From Ricordea florida (lineage: Eukaryota; Cnidaria; Anthozoa; Corallimorpharia; Ricordeidae): a stretch of DNA of 64,000 nt. Under the pieces are notes generated by a model, which saw nothing but the letters and a program-made list of their open reading frames with translations, ran no database searches and was not told the DNA's origin. Shown here piece by piece: positions 50,247 through 61,355 of the stretch (its first letter is position 1; each line of letters starts with the position of its first letter). A program made the position numbers and the translations under genes. Location: assembly GCA_949710005.1 (NCBI GenBank), contig OX453279.1, positions 22,102,693-22,166,692 of the forward strand. Reading direction: 5' to 3'.

Positions 50247-53096
50247 AGCTGAGTTGGTCTTTCTGCAACCACTAAAGGCCTTGACAAATTCTCACTGAAT
50301 GCTTTTAGTATATTATTTTGAACTTGGATGGCACATGAAGTGCTTCCCCTCGACTCCAGTAATATTTACTTAGCAGGGTTCTCATTTTGTCCCGGGTTGA
50401 ATATCTGGTGCTCAGACTTCAATGTGGAGTGTGGCTGGAGGTGGCCTTGTCCTTTAACAAACTAGGAAGGAAGTTAGACTTGTGTCAAGACCAGATCCAC
50501 TCAAGCCTAATTTTTAATTAATGGCCAGGACACTGAGCACAGAGCTGTGAAATGGTGTAGCAATCAAGCATCAACAGAAGAGTTGACAATAATTATTGAG
50601 CAGAGCCTGAAAGCAGATGTACTTCATGCATGCATTATTATACAACTTTGTTAATATATATTACAGGTAAATTATACATCAAGGGACATTGCTATAGGAA
50701 TCATGTGGACCCCATACATATATTGTTGGTTAAACAAACATGAGCTCAATATGGCTGCATATTGCTCATTTCCTTCTTGAACCAAGATGGTGATGGTATC
50801 TGTAAGACTATTAAAGGGCAATACCAAGCCATTTTGACCAAACAAGCTTGTTCAACAAGCTGGGTATTTCTGATCGTACCACATGCTTTGGTTAATCTCA
50901 CCTGCTTGCAAAAGCAAGCTTACGAAAAAAAAAGGACAAACAAAGGCATATTTTTACATCAAAAGTCATAGTACTTAATGAAATTGTGCCAGTGTGCAGG
51001 GGAACTGCAAACGAAATGCTTTTGCTGTAGATTGTATAGTTAGCACACTACTTTTACAACTTTTTTAATTAGATGTACTTTTTATGATCTAAGCTAGCCA
51101 GACATGGACAACTGAGCAAGAGTTAAACGAAAATTGCACATTGCAACAATGCAGGTGGACAATCAGACATAGTTTGATGCTATGCTGGTTTGAAATAATG
51201 AATGGAACTTAAACTGTTAGAAACCTGCACAAATGCCTGTTGATTTCACAGCAAGCTATTTCTGCTATTTTTTTTTTCTGTCATGAAACAGATGATCAAT
51301 TGTGAAATATTTCTCAGATTGTGTGATTAGGAACTTTTTTGCACGCAAAAGAGAAAAAAAAAACAAACAAAGCCTACTATGCAGATACAGGAAAATCAAG
51401 CTAGTTAAATTTACCAATTGATGTAGCTTTAAGTTCATCCAAGGGTTTTAAAATTCATTAACTTCTGAGATACACCTTAGATATAACAGTATTACAACTA
51501 CTGTCTTGCCACAAACTTATAATAAATCCTTTTCACCACATTTGCACGACTAGTCATTTACATACGGTGTGATCTGTAACAACAAAACAATCACAGGGTG
51601 TACAGACTTAAGAATCTTAATTTTTTCACCTGGGCCTTAAAGTACATTTATACAATGTTTGGACATTTAAAGTACATGGAGGATTGATTCAGAGTGAATG
51701 TAAGTGACTTGCAACTTATACACAGTGGATTTGAAGTATCAGATTCTTGTTCGGACAGCCATTTGTGATTGTAACTTTGTAGCGAGGAAATCTGTGTGAA
51801 CATGTACACTCAGAAGGATGACATCATAGATTCTTACAAGGCAGAAGAAGACTTTCAATTTTGGTAAAATGTTCCTTGCAGAATATGTATTTAAGCTCTC
51901 CATGTGGGTCTTCTGATTAACAGCTGGAAAACAACTTTTTCCAAGGCAGAGTAAAATCTGCAACTATCCTTATGTTTTACTGTATAAACATATACATATG
52001 TCACAAGAGCATTTCTGTTTTATAGACGTTAAAACCCATTGTGAATTCTGGACATGTATCGGCACTGAAGAAAAAGTTTTTCTATACAAGTTGAACTTCA
52101 CTTCTACTTGTATTACACACTTACACTGCAGTATCACTTCTGCATTTGGCATAGTCTACATTGTTTCAGTAGTTAACAGCAGCCTGCTGGCTACTGCTTC
52201 AAAAGTACAACAAACGTTTGTTGCGTCCATTTATTTATACTCTCTATCAGCAATATCCAGAAAAGTAAGCAGTATCTGCTTGTATCATAAATTAATATTA
52301 TGAGCAAATAATATTACTTAGTATATATATTACTTTGTTCACACATTTGTTTCCTGACTGTAGGTAAGACTTCTGGAAGAAACAGGAGCTCCCTCGTGCA
52401 ATTCTTTACTGGTTAAAGTTGCATGTATTCATCAGGGTACCAGGGAACGACTGTCAATTTTATCTGAAACATTTTTTGCACAGTTACCAAGACATGCCTA
52501 CAACGTAAAATAATATCTTTAAAGGCTACTGTAACAAGCAACAAAAATTGTTGATGATAATGATAGCAAAAGTAATGATAATAAAAATAATAGTAATGAT
52601 GATAGTGATAATCATAATAATAATAAAAGTAACAAAAACAACAATGATAATGATGATGATAATAGCCATTAATATCATCTAACACCAATCCAAGTTGGAA
52701 TCTGTTGTAATGACATGGGCCATCCTGGGCACTTTTAGGAATAAGACTGCACAGTTTGTTGCCAAAAGAACTGAACTGTTTGCATTGTTGTAATCAGTGG
52801 AAACAATTTTAGAAGCTCCAATAGTCTAAAACTCGGGTTAAATCTGTCAAATGTGCCCGAGGTCTCCATATATATTGATTTGTAAAGTTTAATGTTACAG
52901 AGCTCCCTTTATCCTTTAATGGTTTTTCTTCAAGTCTTCACACACTCACTACTATAGTTCATATAGTGTGATCGTCCGGGTGAGGGTAGTTCTGAAAACA
53001 ACTTTTGTTGTGACTGACGTTTTGACAACCGGAGTAGAAGCCATCTTCTGAGTCAAGTGAATACTGTTTGTCAGTCGATGATGTTACTCACTACTT
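50247..53096 (+). other. Gli 3' UTR and intergenic sequence
   Basis: Non-coding, AT-rich. The dispersed GCCATTTTGACCAAACAAGC repeat lies at 50755-50870 and a degenerate GAT/AAT microsatellite at 52545-52672. AATAAA at 51521-51526 is one candidate poly(A) signal for Gli. Near 53003-53050 there is a repeat-derived hairpin (GACTGACGTTTTGACAACCG and following). Confidence 0.5.
52545..52672. repeat. Degenerate GAT/AAT microsatellite
   Basis: Mixed GATAAT, AATAAT, GATGAT and AATAATAG units over about 130 bp. Confidence 0.8.
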
Positions 53097-53299
53097 TTAC
53101 AGAAAAGGAATTTGGGCATCTGTGAGCTGTACATTTTCTGGGCCTATAAAACTGACAAAAAATCTACCTGTGAAAACTGATGGTTCACTTCGAAGCCAAG
53201 GAGTGTTTCGACGGAATCCAAATGGGCCATTGAAACCATTCAGGGGGGGAATGTTTTCCATAAACAGGCCATGACCACCAACTTGACTTGTTGAATGTC
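53097..53299 (-). CDS. C17orf98-like protein, last exon
   Basis: On the minus strand the acceptor AAATTTCAG precedes GACATTC at 53299, entering with one base carried over. The translation GHSTSQVGGHGLFMENIPPL, NGFNGPFGFRRNTPWLRSEP and SVFTG aligns with the end of human C17orf98 (remembered GH-SLQQV-GH, IDGFNGRFGYRRNTPALR, SVFG). The frame then runs 16 codons through GRFFVSFIGPENVQLT and ends DAQIPFL-stop at 53097. Those 16 codons are exactly a GT-AG segment (GTAGAT...CTCACAG, 53120-53167) of 48 bp, so the terminal DAQIPFL may be spliced directly to SVFT, closer in length to the human tail. Confidence 0.75.
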
Positions 53300-53827
53300 C
53301 TGAAATTTAATTACAGCAGAATTTATGATATTACTAGACTGCTATAAATAAAATTGATGCAACCTAGCTGTGGCATCTGCGCTGATTGGTTCACTATCAG
53401 TTTTTGTATCAAGCTTTCATCGGTAGAAACAACTATCACATTCAACTAAAGACTATTGAGACTTGTGGGTTCAAACAATTTACAAACACAGCCATGACCT
53501 CACAACCAACTCAGTGCCTCCGTTTTTACAAAAGAGGGGAAACAAAGGCTGTTTTAAATATGCATGAGCTATATGGTAGTTTTGAAGAACCCCAATTGAA
53601 AGTAGTCATATAATTTAGTATTATAATATTAATCAAGTGATTATGACCCTGTTAACTCACTTTGGGACTATGACGCTTTAGAGGTCAGACAAGTTGAGTA
53701 ACTGGTGGTGACAAGCAAACTAGATAAACAGTAAAAAATGTGAACAGCAGGTTGCCATTAAAGCCCCCTTAGCTTCAATTAGCAGACCAAAGTATACTCC
53801 TGCCTTTTCTCATTGTAAGAAAAATAC

Positions 53828-53927
53828 CTGCCCCTGCGCTGTTTCGGAGATGGATATAGGTACCCATCATTCCACTTTCATAGAATTTGTCCATTTGCTT
53901 TCCAGCAATGGAATCACCAGGGCTATC
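53828..53927 (-). CDS. C17orf98-like protein, middle exon
   Basis: Acceptor AAATTTCAG before GATAGCC (53927) and donor GGCAG|GTATTT after 53828; 100 nt, entering phase 0 and leaving phase 1. It encodes DSPGDSIAGKQMDKFYESGM then MGTYIHLRNSAGAG. This aligns with the human segment DHGGTGRDGW...LNRRNWAGTG. Phases fit the flanking exons exactly. Confidence 0.75.
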
Positions 53928-53999
53928 CTGAAATTTAAGCAGATGCATCACAAAACTTACAAGGGCTGATACAACTGATGTTGAATACATAATAATTAC

Positions 54000-54255
54000 C
54001 TCCGCCAAGGAGGTTCATGTTTTCACGCCTGTCTGTTTGTTTGTCTGTCTGTTAATCGTTTTACGCAAAAACTAATCAACGGATTTGCACCAAATTTGGT
54101 GGAAAGGTCGCAAATATACCAAGGATCAATCTATTAAAATTTGGGATTTATCCAGATTAGACTCCGGATCTCAGATCCAGATGAGTGTAATATCAGGTGT
54201 ACATATGATGCGGGGCGGAGGTATGCGCTCAGTACTGAGTGCCCTTGTAGTTACT
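54000..54255. mobile_element. MITE-like repeat with CCTCCGCCAAGGAGGTT end
   Basis: Begins CCTCCGCCAAGGAGGTTCAT, followed by CTGTCTGTTTGTTTGTCTGT and ACGGATTTGCACCAAATTTG, and ends GGGGCGGAGGTATGCGCTCA, then GTACTGAGTGCCCTTGTAGT. I recall this sequence as a widespread repeat in marine invertebrates. GGAGG words at both ends are in inverse register. It lies in the first intron of the C17orf98-like gene. Confidence 0.65.
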
Positions 54256-55261
54256 AATTGTTAAGACAAAAGTGATTAAACTTTATTAAACAGTCCTGGC
54301 ATAAAGTGATTCAGAGGTAACTGCCCAAATTGCAGTAATTGTTGACTCCATTTACAACAGAGGAGACCTTTAAAGGACTTATGACAAAAACTGTAAATAG
54401 TTTGAACACAGGAGTAGTAGTAGCTGTATGTGGAGTTCGGTTGGTATCCTGGAAAGATATAAACTGCTGTTGATGTCGACTTAATTTGTGACAAATTTGT
54501 AATGGCCCAAAACTAGGTTAATTTTTCTTCTTTCTGCCTAATGAAGAAAATGGAAAGTGATCTTTACATAAGATTTTTTTACATGTTTTAATCTTGGAAG
54601 AAGCCAGAAAGTAAATTTTAAAAAGACAATCAAATAGCAAATGTTACTTGAAAAAGGCACAGTACATCATAACAAACATGCAACGTGCGTTTGTTTTAAA
54701 TGTCTTGCTGTGGCTGTTGGTCTCCAGTTCTTACCTTGGTAAAATAACTACAAATTGTTTTTAAAAAGGGTCAAATTTTCCCAGAAGAATTAATGCATTA
54801 AGCAAACTATCCAAATCGAAGACTCCATAAGTAAAATAAACATGGTTCTTTATCGAGATGATTTTCTCCCTAACCAAACTTACACAAGACACGAAAAACA
54901 ACAGCAGAAATAGGTGCCTCATTCGCTGGCATGAATGGGAACAAGACTGCATGCACTAGAATTCTAACTGGTTTGTTAATAATTATTTTTTTATGGTAAT
55001 TGAATTGCCAAATGTGCGATCAACATTCCAGAAATCGCTTGCTCATAATCACTGTAGAATACAAACGCAAATATTCGTCTGCAAATTATTATTTAAGTAG
55101 ATAACAGATCGGAACTATTTTCAGATGGTTTCTTCGATAAAATGCGCAGCTATTGCTTAGACGTGCACCCTCGTGGACGCTGGTAACGCAAGTGGTACCA
55201 TAAACAAAAAGAATTATCGATGCACATGAGCCATAAAACACAAAGTTCTAAAAAATCTTAC

Positions 55262-55507
55262 CTGTTCGGTCTTTTTAAGTAGCTTCTTAACAACAGGCTT
55301 TTCGAAATACGATCTCGAATGCTTGTCTCTTTGGCCGTTGTATGGAGGAATTGCAGTCGCCATTTTAGGGTTCGCTCGACCCGAATCGTCAGAAAGTGTG
55401 CTCACCGCAATCGAATCCAGCACAAAACCTTTCTCCCTTTTGTTTTTGTCTTCTTGCGTCAGAGGAGGTGGACCGTATTTCACGCATCGTGCTAACTTGT
55501 GGCTCAT
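55262..55507 (-). CDS. C17orf98-like protein, first coding exon
   Basis: Start MSHKLARC at 55507, donor GAACAG|GTAAGA after 55262, phase 0; 82 residues. It contains REKGFVLDSIAVSTLSDDSG, ANPKMATAIPPYNGQRDKHS and RSYFEKPVVKKLLKKTEQ, which matches human C17orf98 as I remember it (KGFILDGVAVST, AIPPYNAQQDYHARSYFQ, VVPPLLRKTDQ). Joined to the other exons it makes a protein of about 182 residues (166 if the 48-bp segment is spliced out), against about 154 in human. The human protein is uncharacterised; conservation from cnidarians to mammals and its short basic character suggest a structural role, possibly ciliary, but that is speculation. An in-frame upstream Met at 55619 would add MTTRSKHRPFFG...; the short start resembles the human start better. 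Confidence 0.78.
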
Positions 55508-55792
55508 CTTGAAGTTTACCGCCAACACGATTCGCTTCCCTTTCGCTCTGTGAGGTAACCAAGGCACAGTGAGTCGGTTGTCAAGCCCAAAAAATGGTCG
55601 GTGTTTTGACCTCGTTGTCATGATAAAAAGCGGGGAGAAGGGAAAAAGAAAATGAAAAAAGGCAAAAAAGAAAAGAAAAGAAAAGAAAACAACAACGACA
55701 ACGAAAACAAAGGGGATAACGACACATCGGCCCAAGGGAACCGCGATGGCCGCATAAACACATTTCCAAACAATTTTTGCCGTACTTTTCTG

Positions 55793-55883
55793 GCACCAAC
55801 TCCTTGACGCCTGTATTTGAGCATTCGTCATATTGTCCTTCAAGAAAGTCAAGCACAACACCTTCGTCTTGTTCTTCTTCCAT
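55793..55883 (-). CDS. Possible first exon of an unidentified protein
   Basis: On the minus strand, MEEEQDEGVVLDFLEGQYDE then CSNTGVKELVPEK runs from 55883 to a weak donor (GAAAA|GTACGG). Composition looks coding-like and the start is in a fair context, but no matching downstream exon was assigned. It might be an alternative 5' exon of the C17orf98-like gene or a chance frame. Confidence 0.25.
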
Positions 55884-56548
55884 TTTATGTCAAAGTTGAG
55901 AAAACATCAAGGCTTGTTTCTCCTTTACGCGAATTTGACGTCATGAAATATAGAATCTCCAAATTTCTTAATTTCCAATTAGGTAATTCTTGAATTAAAG
56001 TTAACTACAAAATTAAGAGGGAATCCATCAGGAAATTGAGTTTTCAGTGAACAAAAACCTTGTGCCAGAATAATTTAAACAATCTTGCATTTTTTTTACA
56101 TTTTTCAAGAGCTATAGATGTAATTGGTTATTTGTAATAGCACCAAAAAAAAATATCATGGGCTGTGCCCGAGAGTATCAATGTCAAATTTCACAAAATG
56201 GCATCTTCCACATGAAATTTTCAGAATTTTACCAGTGTTTTCACAGTTCTAGTGAAATTTCACATTTATTTTCTCGGAATTTCATGAGAAATTGTCCTTG
56301 GTGTTATTACAGATAGCTCATTATATCTATATAGCCCTAGAAAAGTCTAAAAAAGAAGTCGATATTGTTTAAATTATTCCGGTAAAAGGTTTTTGTCCAC
56401 AGAAAATTGATATTACTCAATTTCCTGATGGAATCCCTCTTAAAACCTTTGCCGAAATTCTAATATAAATTGGAGAGGAAACAGAACACAACATATCGAA
56501 TCATTCAGTAGAATTATTTACGGCACAAAATTGTATCTACCAGGAGGC
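55884..56548. other. Intergenic, gene-free
   Basis: AT-rich. Imperfect inverted words (CTCAATTTCCTGATGG / ATCAGGAAATTGAG and GAATAATTTAAAC / GTTTAAATTATTC) at 56025-56080 and 56365-56435 suggest an old foldback repeat of about 460 bp (55980-56450). No gene seen. Confidence 0.55.
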
Positions 56549-56879
56549 CTGGAGTCCACTAGGGACGGACCCTTAGAAAAGTGATGGGGGTGGGGGGGGG
56601 GTGGGGAAAGAACCAAAAAAAAATTCATGCAAGGGAAAATGCCAAGAAAATAATTCATGCAAAGACGAAGTTAAAAAAAATCCACGCAGAAGGAAGGTCC
56701 AATTGTGACTTTTTCACACGTAGTAAAAAAAATTCGTGCAGAGGGAGAGGGGTCACCTGAAAAAAAATTACTGCACAAGCAGTGAGCGAAAAAAAAAAAA
56801 TTCTTGCAAGCTGAAAATTCCCCCCCCCCCCCCCCCCCATCACTTTTCTAATGGTCTGTCCCTTACCAATGGACTCCAG
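56549..56879. mobile_element. MITE with poly-G/poly-C inverted ends
   Basis: Left CTGGAGTCCACTAGGGACGG, continuing to TTAGAAAAGTGATGGGGGTG, is mirrored at the right by CATCACTTTTCTAATGGTCT and GTCCCTTACCAATGGACTCC then AG. The interior repeats a AAAAATTCATGCA-type word about five times in varied form. Long G and C homopolymers lie at the inner edges of the arms. Confidence 0.75.
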
Positions 56880-57178
56880 CATCATCTCAAAAGGTCATCC
56901 TTTTTTTCCAACTGGAACATTCCGGAGCAAAGTTCGTAGGCCATTTCTTATCGTTACCATTTCTAGATTCACTATGTAAGGATTAATGTTTAAGCTAAAC
57001 GCCAGTTTCCAACGGCATTTCCCAATCTTAAGCTTCTTTGTTTACCATTTGCCAGGAGCCCATTACCGACCGGTCTTCCCATTGCTTTTGGTTGGGGTAC
57101 CTGTGGTCTATTTTTGTTGAGGGAGTTAAGGGACTGGGTATGGACGTAATCTTTCAGGTTCGCCAGGTCATTATTATA

Positions 57179-57382
57179 ATGTCCGCCATGCTTTCCCTAG
57201 TTCGAGCGTGTTTGAGTAATGCGCGCCAGTTTGGTGTCGCTTATTCCCTGATGACTGTCCGTACATACAAAGTACGAAGTGCTGTCAGACTGATGTGTTC
57301 TCAGTGCAAGTTTGTAAGAAGAAAAGGCCGATTACGGGTCATTTGTAAAAAGAGCAAGACTCACAAGCAGAAGCAAGCCTAG
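57179..57382 (+). CDS. MRPL36: Mitochondrial large-subunit ribosomal protein bL36m
   Basis: Intronless frame of 67 residues. The N-terminal half (MSAMLSLVRACLSNARQFGV) is basic and hydroxylated, without acids, as expected of a mitochondrial import sequence. The C-terminal half is the complete bL36 domain: YKVRSAVRLMCSQCKFVRRK then GRLRVICKKSKTHKQKQA, with the zinc ligands C-x2-C, C and H in place and the terminal HKQxQ. bL36 lies near the peptidyl-transferase side of the large subunit and stabilises 23S/16S-type rRNA. The frame is open upstream to 57038, but the Met at 57179 gives a sensible presequence and the usual length class. Neighbours are unrelated. AATAAA at 57840 is a candidate poly(A) signal. 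Confidence 0.93.
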   Translation: MSAMLSLVRACLSNARQFGVAYSLMTVRTYKVRSAVRLMCSQCKFVRRKGRLRVICKKSKTHKQKQA

Positions 57383-58920
57383 CTAGGGTGATGATGAAAC
57401 TGTTTGTCCATACAATCATTGCAGTTTGGCGTGGAAGTTCAGCTGATGAAAAAGCATGTATCGGAGAATTGAATCATAAAAAACAATACCAGTGTGGTGG
57501 AAATTTGAGAGGGAGAAGCAAGGACGGATATTCATCGAATTCCCCAAGAAATATATTTTGTACAGTCTAAACATCGGATTTTTTGTGTTTTCTTTGTAAT
57601 GACAATGGTGTCTGACCATGAAGAGTCCCAACTGCACGTGGAGATCGACCACTTCAATAAGTTTTGGAGTAATTTTCAATCGGTCTCCTGCCGGCTGTCA
57701 TATTCTACAAAGCCTTCTAGCAAACAAGAGCGCAGGACATGAGATTTGTAATTAGAAATCTGGTGTCTGAAGTTCCCCGAGTGTTAAGGCATTATAGGAC
57801 CTTCATGGGGATGCCTCACTCTTTTTCAAAAGGTAGAAAAATAAAGTTTATTTCAATGGAATTATCTTGCCTTTGTGTTATCTGGGCCAGCTACTGTAGT
57901 GTTATTATGTATTCCATGTTACATTTAGTGCACCAAAGCTGCTTGCTGGCCTTGGATTCAGACAGGCAACATGGGATATGATGCAGATATAATGTGGTTA
58001 GGTGTCTGTATCACCCCACACCTCATCATGCATTCTATGGCTGAAGTGTCTATGGTAATGCACTTGCAAACATTTCTTGTCTTCGATGTAAGAAACAGTA
58101 TGACTATGGCATGCCTAATGAGGTGTGGGGTGATATGGAATTCTAGTCATTAATGTTAATAATTGTGAAATAATATTTTAGTTTCTCCCTTTTAAATTTT
58201 GTGGCTCAGTTTTATCTTTAGCATAAATCTTAGTTTTCTTTGTTTTTGGTTATGGTAATGTATCATATTAAGCTTAAAACAAAGGAAATCAAATTTAAAC
58301 CAAGGAAAAAATTGGACCACAACCATTACAGTGAAGTGAATGGATTTTAGAATTATTTAGAATGGATGAGCTAACATTTATGTTTTCTGGTTAGAACTAC
58401 ATGCATTTAAAAGATAAACAGAACTGGTGTGAGATCCACACTCAACTACTGATCGCTAATGGACTAATCTGAAAGACAAAATAGTTTTCAATGTGCTAAA
58501 AAAAACTCATTTGCTTCTGAAATGCTGAAACAGATTGCCTGGGATAACTTGACAAAAGATATTTCTCAGATTAATATTGTTTTTCAAGACTTTAAATGGC
58601 TTGATTGACTGCGGTTTTAAATTTTATAGCTATGAAGACAGTCGATTACAATATTTGATCATAAAGTATAAATTGGATTTATAAGCCCCATTCGTGTAAC
58701 TCTTGGGGCCAAAAACTGTTTAATTTAAGAAGCTGCTATTTACTGCAACATCTTATCTAATGAAATTAGAGATATTTCTGGTATTATAGCTTTTGAGAGA
58801 TATTGGGAGTATATCTTAACTTTTCCTTGTTTGATGTTTATTTCTATTCATTTTTGACTTGTCACTGTTTTCAAGGCTCCTCTGAGAAACAGATTTGTGA
58901 CATAGGCTTCCTGTTAAAAT
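57383..58920. other. Intergenic / bL36m 3' region
   Basis: No further gene recognised. A short inverted-repeat element lies at 58010-58137: GTATCACCCCACACCTCATC at left faces GAGGTGTGGGGTGATATGG at right, separated by about 85 bp, which looks like a MITE. Confidence 0.55.
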
Positions 58921-58925
58921 ATCTT

Positions 58926-58931
58926 TATTAC

Positions 58932-58965
<34 letters not shown>

Positions 58966-58970
58966 GTCAT
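58926..58970. repeat. (ATT)n microsatellite
   Basis: About 14 ATT units in a row. Confidence 0.92.
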
Positions 58971-59234
58971 TGTGGTTATTACTATGACTACTGTTACAAA
59001 AAAAAAAGTTTCTACAGGAAAAAGGTCCCAAAGAAGTAGACAGAAGCAAAGCAAGACAAAACAACATTTGCAGGTATTAAAGGCACAATTCTTTCCAAAG
59101 GCTTATCCTGTAAGTCCATGAATCAATTGTTACTCCCCAGATCCTTGCCATAATCGTTTTCAAAATGGGAAACGTGGGTTCATGATGTTATTAAAGGAGT
59201 CAGCAGTGTCTTGCAAAACTTGGCTTTGTCACTT

Positions 59235-59800
59235 GGTGATCATTTTAAAGGCTGAAAAATAGGTTGTTTCTCGTGGTCATTTTAGAGGTTTAAAAAGGGT
59301 GCTTTTTGTGCTCATTTTAGGGTCATAAAAAGAGGCTGTTTCGTGGACATTTGAAGGGCTTTACAATGGGCGGTTTGGTGGTCATTTTCGAGGCAGAAAA
59401 ATAAGCGGTTTTGGTGGTCATTTTATGGGCTTTAAAATAGGCTGTTTTAGAGCTAAACTAGGGGCATTAAGGGGGTTTTGGTGGTCATCATATCAAAGCC
59501 ATGTGGTACTTTTTGGGGAAGAAAATTAGGGGATTATTTGTGGTAATTTTAGGGACCTAAAAATAACGGTTTCTTTTTTAATTTTAGAGCCTGAGAAATA
59601 GACTGCTTTTGCTCGTCATTGTAGAGGCTTAAAAATAGGCTCTGTGTTGGTGCCAATTGTATGGCATTGGAAAGAGGTTGTTATCAATTGACATTTTAGG
59701 GGCGGTTTTTGGCGGCCATTTTACACACCTTAAAAATAGGAATTTTTGTGGTCATTGTAGGGAATTAAAAATTGGCCAGAACAGAAGCACTCCTGTCCTG
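59235..59800. repeat. Degenerate ~50-60-bp tandem repeat (GGTCATTTTAGGG)
   Basis: Around ten diverged units of the form GTGGTCATTTTAGGGGCTTA followed by AAAATAGGCTGTTTT, spaced roughly 45-65 bp apart. It is AT-rich with no coding potential. Confidence 0.8.
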
Positions 59801-59811
59801 AACTCTTCTAA

Positions 59812-60140
59812 GGTAAGTCCCTTTTTAGGTAGTTTCATTCTCAGGTAGGCCCATTTTCAGTTAGGTCCCTTCTCAGGTAGGTCGCTCCTTGGGTAGGTCC
59901 CTTCTCTGGTAGGTCCCTCCTCAGTTAGGTTCCTTCTCAGTTAGGTTCCTTCTCAGTTAGGTTCCTTCTCAGGTTGGTCCCTTCTCATGTAGGTCTTTTC
60001 TCAAGTAGACCCTTTGTCAAATAGGTCCCTTCTGAGGCAGGTTCCTAGTCAGTTAACTATTCTAATAGGTCTCTTTTTCAGATAGGTCCCTTCTCAGGTA
60101 CATCTTTCCTCAGGCAGGTCCATTCTCTGGTATTCTTTCT
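59812..60140. repeat. 18-bp minisatellite (AGGTCCCTTCTCAGGT)
   Basis: Units such as AGGTCCCTTCTCAGGT, AGGTTCCTTCTCAGTT and AGGTCCCTTCTCTGGT repeat about 17 times with substitutions. It directly follows the 59235-59800 repeat block. Confidence 0.88.
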
Positions 60141-60168
60141 TTTAGCAGTACCAGGTAATTACACATCA

Positions 60169-60345
60169 CAGTGCGACTACTCGAACCAAGCCTACCCAAC
60201 TAAATTTTCCTACAAATTTTGAAAGTCTGTTTTTGACGCAGAAGAACAGCTTTGTAGAGATTCTGTTGTTTAGATCGTGATTGGAAAATTTATGTGAAAA
60301 TATGTTTGGGGTGGCTTTGGCAAAAGTAGCTGCGCTGTCATGGTT
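60169..60345. mobile_element. Degenerate mariner-like MITE copy
   Basis: Left CAGTGCGACTACTCGAACCA and a decayed right end (GGGGTGGCTTTGG...GCGCTGTCA) are related to the better copy at 61356-61634. Confidence 0.6.
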
Positions 60346-60730
60346 TCCCACTGGAGCCCACCACCTCTTGTTTCCCAAGAATATCATTACCTTGAAAGAT
60401 CCATGGTGATGGTGTCTGATCTCGGAACTCTGTAATAAAAAGGGGTGTTTACTCTTCTGTGTTCAAAAATTGGCTGAGCTGTACGTGTAAACAGAGCAAT
60501 AAAAATGCTTGCTAATTGTCAGTGTTACTGAAGTATTACAAAAGTCAAATAAATTCAATAAAGAAAACAAATTAATGAACAAACAAGTGAAATGAAATAG
60601 AAGACCAATTATATACATCTATAAAAAAATAATCAATACTTGTGATGGCTGGTCACTTACAATAAGCTTTGAAGTTGATGAAAATACCAAGCAGTGCTGG
60701 GAAAAGAATATTGAGTTTGCATGACATCAT

Positions 60731-61058
60731 AGATGCCAACACCAAAAATTTGAAAAGTGGGAGATTTATGTATCAAAGCGGGAGAGTTGGCATCTCTGGT
60801 TCCGTCTCATGTATTCTCATCGTTCATTGGCTTAAAAGCTGCTCCAATAGGAAGATTGTTTATATCATTGTGCAGATAGCACGTTCGATCTTATCTAGTG
60901 GGAGTGTGACACAAAAAGACAAGGAGGAAGTCTTTTTTACTAAGTAGTCAATATTTATAGTGGACGTAAAAGCGGGAGATTTATGTATCAAAGCGGGAGA
61001 GCGGGAGACGAGGCAAAAAAGCGTAAGTCTCCCGCCAAAAGCGGGAGAGTTGGCATCT
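60731..61058. repeat. GCGGGAGAGTTGGCATCT repeat, two foldback pieces
   Basis: AGATGCCAAC at 60731 faces GTTGGCATCT at 60788-60797, and another GTTGGCATCT ends near 61058. AAAGYGGGAGATTTATGTAT and CAAAGCGGGAGAG occur in both pieces. It looks like a MITE that was duplicated or interrupted by about 165 bp of other sequence. Confidence 0.65.
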
Positions 61059-61355
61059 CTGTGACATGGAAAAGCTGCCATTAAAGGGACCGTTCATTTT
61101 TTAGTACAATTAAGGTGGGGAGAGGATGGGTGAGAAATTGGAGAGTCTTGAAGTTCTAATGTACCTGAAAAGGAGGGTCTTGAAATAATTATAGAGTTCT
61201 ACTGGGAGGGTACTTGAAATTAAAAAAAATGAATTAAACTAACCTAATCAAATAAAAAATGACGAGTATATATACTGTGTAATGTGGCAGTAATCAGTGT
61301 TCAGTTTTATTTGGTAGTATTTTCATTTTTATGGGGGTTGTTAGTGTCTCTTTTA

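Noticed and set aside
55581-55861. Hydrophobic Phe/Val-rich upstream extension of the C17orf98-like frame
   Set aside because: Produced by the simple AAAAG/AACAACGAC tract at 55640-55715; the human protein has no such leader, so the start at 55507 was preferred.
57739-58153. Two frames of 60-80 codons downstream of bL36m
   Set aside because: No recognisable domain; the second overlaps the inverted ends of a small MITE at 58010-58137.
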